A stretch of 64,000 bases of DNA. Source: CBDAUN01 sp965200645 (lineage in GTDB: Bacteria > Pseudomonadota > Gammaproteobacteria > Arenicellales > JAJDZL01). The stretch is from NCBI GenBank assembly GCA_965200645.1, contig CBDAUN010000003.1:558001-622000 (forward strand), in the 5' to 3' direction. Below the pieces are notes generated by a model. That model was not told the DNA's origin and ran no database searches. It worked only from the letters and a program-made list of their open reading frames with translations. The translations under genes were made by a program, and so were the position numbers. Below are positions 61,444 through 64,000 of the stretch, piece by piece (the first letter of the stretch is position 1; every line of letters starts with the position of its first letter).

Positions 61444-64000
61444 CTATAAATCCTCATTGCATCACGTTCAGTCACCTGACTGTGCAATCTAATTCGAGAG
61501 TAGTCGACCGTAACATTGTCATCACCAAATACTTCACGCAACTCTACCAATAACTGACTGGATATTCTTACCCGAGAATCCTTGCCGAGTATAAATGATG
61601 CCGATTCGCCAGATTTAGAGACGTATTCAACACGAACAACTTGAATTCCGGAATTCGAATCAACTGCATTGCGCAACTGTTCAAGTGAATTTGACGTAGA
61701 ATTTCCGTTAACTTTGAGCTTCAACATAGCCTCCGGCATGGACTGGACTGAATCCAGCGGAATAACCGCATCGGCAACAAACTTAATTCCTGTGGTCCGA
61801 TCATCTGGTACCGCTTTGCCTAACACGGTAACAATCGAATCTTCTACTATTGCATCCGCATAATGTGGATATACGTCCGTGAATACGGAAACAGCCACTT
61901 CTCCGGATTGATCGGTAAGGTCAAAAAATCCCATTTGCTTTCCAGTTCTGGTATTGACAACTTGTCTGTTTCGAATCCAACCACAAACTGTGACACTCTT
62001 GGGCTCCTCAGACTCAAGATCATCAACCATTTTAAATTTCTTTAGACTGTGCAGTTCCTCAATTTGAAGTTGTTCGGGGTGACCGTTTAAATGGAAACCA
62101 AAGACCCGGTTTTCATACTTTAAGCGCTCGTATTCCGTCCATATTTGCGTCGTGGAAAATTCAAATTCATCCACACGCTCGCTAGTGTCCGCAAAAATAT
62201 TCATCTGTCCTGCAATTTTATCCTCTGCAAGTGTTTTGCCATAAGCATGAAGCGCTTCTGCATTTGCAAATACTCTTGATCGGTTTGGCTCAAGCGAATC
62301 AAAGCAACCAGCCGAAGTTAATGATTCAACTGCAAATTTCCCAACCTTACGCAAGTCTACTCGTTGAAAAAAGTCGACGATACTCTTGAATGGGCCATTT
62401 TCATTTCGCTCACTCACGATCGCATCAGACACTGGCCTGCCAATTTGTTTCAACCCTCCAAGACCAAAGAGAATTGTTTCATCGTCAAGTGCGACAAACT
62501 CATATTCGGAGCGATTGATATCGGGAGAAAAAACTTTAATTCCCATTCTCTTTGCATCGAAAATAATCTTCATCGTGGTGTCTGTCTTGAAGTCCACGGA
62601 GATGCAGGCAGCAAAGAACTGTGTGGCATAGTGACGTTTCAACCAGGCTGTTTGGAATGCCAGCATCGCATACGCAACTGAGTGAGATTTGTTGAATCCA
62701 TAGCCTGCAAAACTTTCCATGAGGTCAAAAACTTTGGTGGCAACTTCACGTTTATATCCCCTGTCCTTTGCACCCGATACGAACCGGTCTCGCTGTCTAG
62801 CCATCTCTTCGGCGAGTTTCTTACCCATCGCACGACGCAGAAGGTCCGCTTCACCGAGCGAGTAGCCACCCATCAACTGAGCAACATGCATAACCTGCTC
62901 CTGATAAAGAAAAACACCATAGGTGGTATTCAGCACCTCCTTTAAGGCGGGGTCCAAATACTCTACGGTTTCATTTCCTTCCTTATTTTTTATATAAGTC
63001 TTGTCCATTCCCGTTTGCAGTGGACCTGGACGAAATAATGCAAGCAACGCAACTAGGTCATCAAATTTGTGCGGCTTCGATCCAATAATTAACCGCTGCA
63101 TACCTTTTGATTCCAGTTGGAAAATTCCAACTGTATTGCCCGACTGAATCAAATCATAAGTCTGTTGGTCCTCAAGTGAAATGTCATTAGTTGACAAAGG
63201 CGCCGCATCACTGCTGCGACTTCTATTGATCATTTCAAAAGCGCGTGAGATGATTGTCAGCGTTGTCAGACCAAGAAAATCGAACTTCACCAGTCCAATA
63301 GTTTCCAAGTCATCTTTGTCATAGTGCGTGATATCAAGCTCGCTTTCCGTATCCACAAAGGTTGCCGAAAAATCTGTAATGATTGTCGGTGCAATAACAA
63401 CGCCACCAGGATGTTTGCTGACGTTTCTGATAACTCCTTCCAGTTTTTCGGCTGAATCCATCAACTCCTTGACTCGTGGCTCGTCGTTATAACGTTGCTT
63501 CAAATCTCTATTCTTTTTCATCGCTTGATCGAGCGTAATATCAAGCTCTCTTGGAATCATGTTGGCCAAGCGGTCGTAGAAAGAATAATCCGGCTGTATA
63601 GCCCGCCCGACGTCTCGAACTGCCGCGCGGGCGGCCAGTGTGTTGTAAGTCACAATCTGAGCAACGTGATCCTTGCCGTATGTGTCGGATACATGCTGGA
63701 TAACTCGGTCGCGTTGGTCAACGCAAAAGTCGATGTCGAAGTCGGGTGGTGACACTCGTTCCGGATTCAGAAATCGTTCAAAAATTAGTCCATAGGACAT
63801 CGGATCAATACCTGTAATGCCAAGACAGTAGGCTACCAGGGAACCTGCACCCGAACCACGACCGGGACCCACTGGGATGCCTTCGTGCTTTGCCCAGTCG
63901 ATAATTTCTGTAACAATCAGGAAGTATCCAGCAAATTTGGTTGTTCGGATAATTTCCAGTTCGTGATGCAGTCGGCTCACATATTCCTGAGGGGCTCCCT
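61440..64000 (-). CDS. dnaE: DNA polymerase III alpha subunit (partial, 5' part beyond window)
   Basis: About 852 C-terminal residues of the replicative polymerase are present; the PHP domain and the first part of the palm lie beyond the right edge. The catalytic aspartates are in SPPDFDIDFCVDQRDR after GPGRGSGAGSLVAYCLGI. The fingers follow with MGKKLAEEMARQRDRF and GYGFNKSHSVAYA, then the helix-hairpin-helix region, the OB fold (VTVCGWIRNRQVVNTRTGKQ) and the C-terminal tau-binding part. The open frame runs to the window end without a stop, so the ATG is not in view. Confidence 0.97.
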   Translation of the reverse strand, partial: GAPQEYVSRLHHELEIIRTTKFAGYFLIVTEIIDWAKHEGIPVGPGRGSGAGSLVAYCLGITGIDPMSYGLIFERFLNPERVSPPDFDIDFCVDQRDRVIQHVSDTYGKDHVAQIVTYNTLAARAAVRDVGRAIQPDYSFYDRLANMIPRELDITLDQAMKKNRDLKQRYNDEPRVKELMDSAEKLEGVIRNVSKHPGGVVIAPTIITDFSATFVDTESELDITHYDKDDLETIGLVKFDFLGLTTLTIISRAFEMINRSRSSDAAPLSTNDISLEDQQTYDLIQSGNTVGIFQLESKGMQRLIIGSKPHKFDDLVALLALFRPGPLQTGMDKTYIKNKEGNETVEYLDPALKEVLNTTYGVFLYQEQVMHVAQLMGGYSLGEADLLRRAMGKKLAEEMARQRDRFVSGAKDRGYKREVATKVFDLMESFAGYGFNKSHSVAYAMLAFQTAWLKRHYATQFFAACISVDFKTDTTMKIIFDAKRMGIKVFSPDINRSEYEFVALDDETILFGLGGLKQIGRPVSDAIVSERNENGPFKSIVDFFQRVDLRKVGKFAVESLTSAGCFDSLEPNRSRVFANAEALHAYGKTLAEDKIAGQMNIFADTSERVDEFEFSTTQIWTEYERLKYENRVFGFHLNGHPEQLQIEELHSLKKFKMVDDLESEEPKSVTVCGWIRNRQVVNTRTGKQMGFFDLTDQSGEVAVSVFTDVYPHYADAIVEDSIVTVLGKAVPDDRTTGIKFVADAVIPLDSVQSMPEAMLKLKVNGNSTSNSLEQLRNAVDSNSGIQVVRVEYVSKSGESASFILGKDSRVRISSQLLVELREVFGDDNVTVDYSRIRLHSQVTERDAMRIYR

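Overview
The window is about 64 kb of chromosome from a gammaproteobacterium with moderate-to-low GC (low forties percent by eye). It is a near-continuous run of conserved housekeeping blocks in orders familiar from Pseudomonas and E. coli: fabH-plsX-rpmF with a divergent Maf gene; rluC opposite rne; tRNA-Val-thrS-infC-rpmI-rplT-pheS-pheT-ihfA-merR-tRNA-Pro; uvrB opposite an aminotransferase; lepB-rnc-era-recO; rpoE-rseA-rseB opposite nadB; sdhCDAB-sdhE near ygfZ; and dnaE-accA-tilS-pyrG-kdsA-eno-ftsB. No order or genus can be named from the sequence. Some cluster members usual elsewhere are absent (yceD/DUF177 beside rpmF, sppA beside the Rieske gene, lepA beside lepB, rseC), which suggests a streamlined or rearranged genome.

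Layout: 1-4577 lipid synthesis, L32, Maf, Rieske protein and RluC. 4578-7131 is an accessory island between rluC and rne, made of transposase ends flanking a cut-off ArsR-type regulator, a VOC protein and a small hypothetical gene. 7132-15367 holds rne behind a long leader, a DEDD exonuclease, recJ, hom, an Mth938-like protein, nlpD and yqaA. 15419-16552 is a glycine-amidinotransferase homologue directly behind tRNA-Pro. 16596-26273 is the translation/IHF block plus tRNA-Val and uvrB. 26350-35211 runs on the plus strand: an aminotransferase, a choline-kinase-like phosphotransferase, a glycine-betaine ABC transporter (ProX, ProV and a double-length ProW) and a dimethylglycine/sarcosine-dehydrogenase-like flavoprotein. 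35322-37176 has tRNA-Asn, an ATP-grasp ligase without a normal start codon and an ErpA/IscA-type protein. 37513-39850 is a second accessory patch with a frameshifted Rpn nuclease, a separate copy of its C-terminal tail carrying a 12-bp repeat, and an inverted copy of the first transposase remnant. From 40087 to the right edge are yggX, recO-era-rnc-lepB, the sigma-E operon, nadB, malic enzyme, the succinate dehydrogenase operon, ygfZ, and the ftsB-to-dnaE block, with dnaE cut by the window edge.

The plus-strand betaine cluster reads as uptake and demethylation of a methylated glycine osmolyte, feeding one-carbon units and glycine. The amidinotransferase elsewhere in the window could use glycine and arginine to make guanidinoacetate; this link is inference. 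Items most worth a second look are the Rpn locus with a duplicated repeat-bearing tail, the ATP-grasp gene lacking ATG/GTG/TTG, infC with a probable ACG start, a 53-residue SDHAF4-type gene beside sdhC, a well-matched sigma-E promoter before an N-terminally extended sigma factor, and the transposase halves flanking cargo between rluC and rne.
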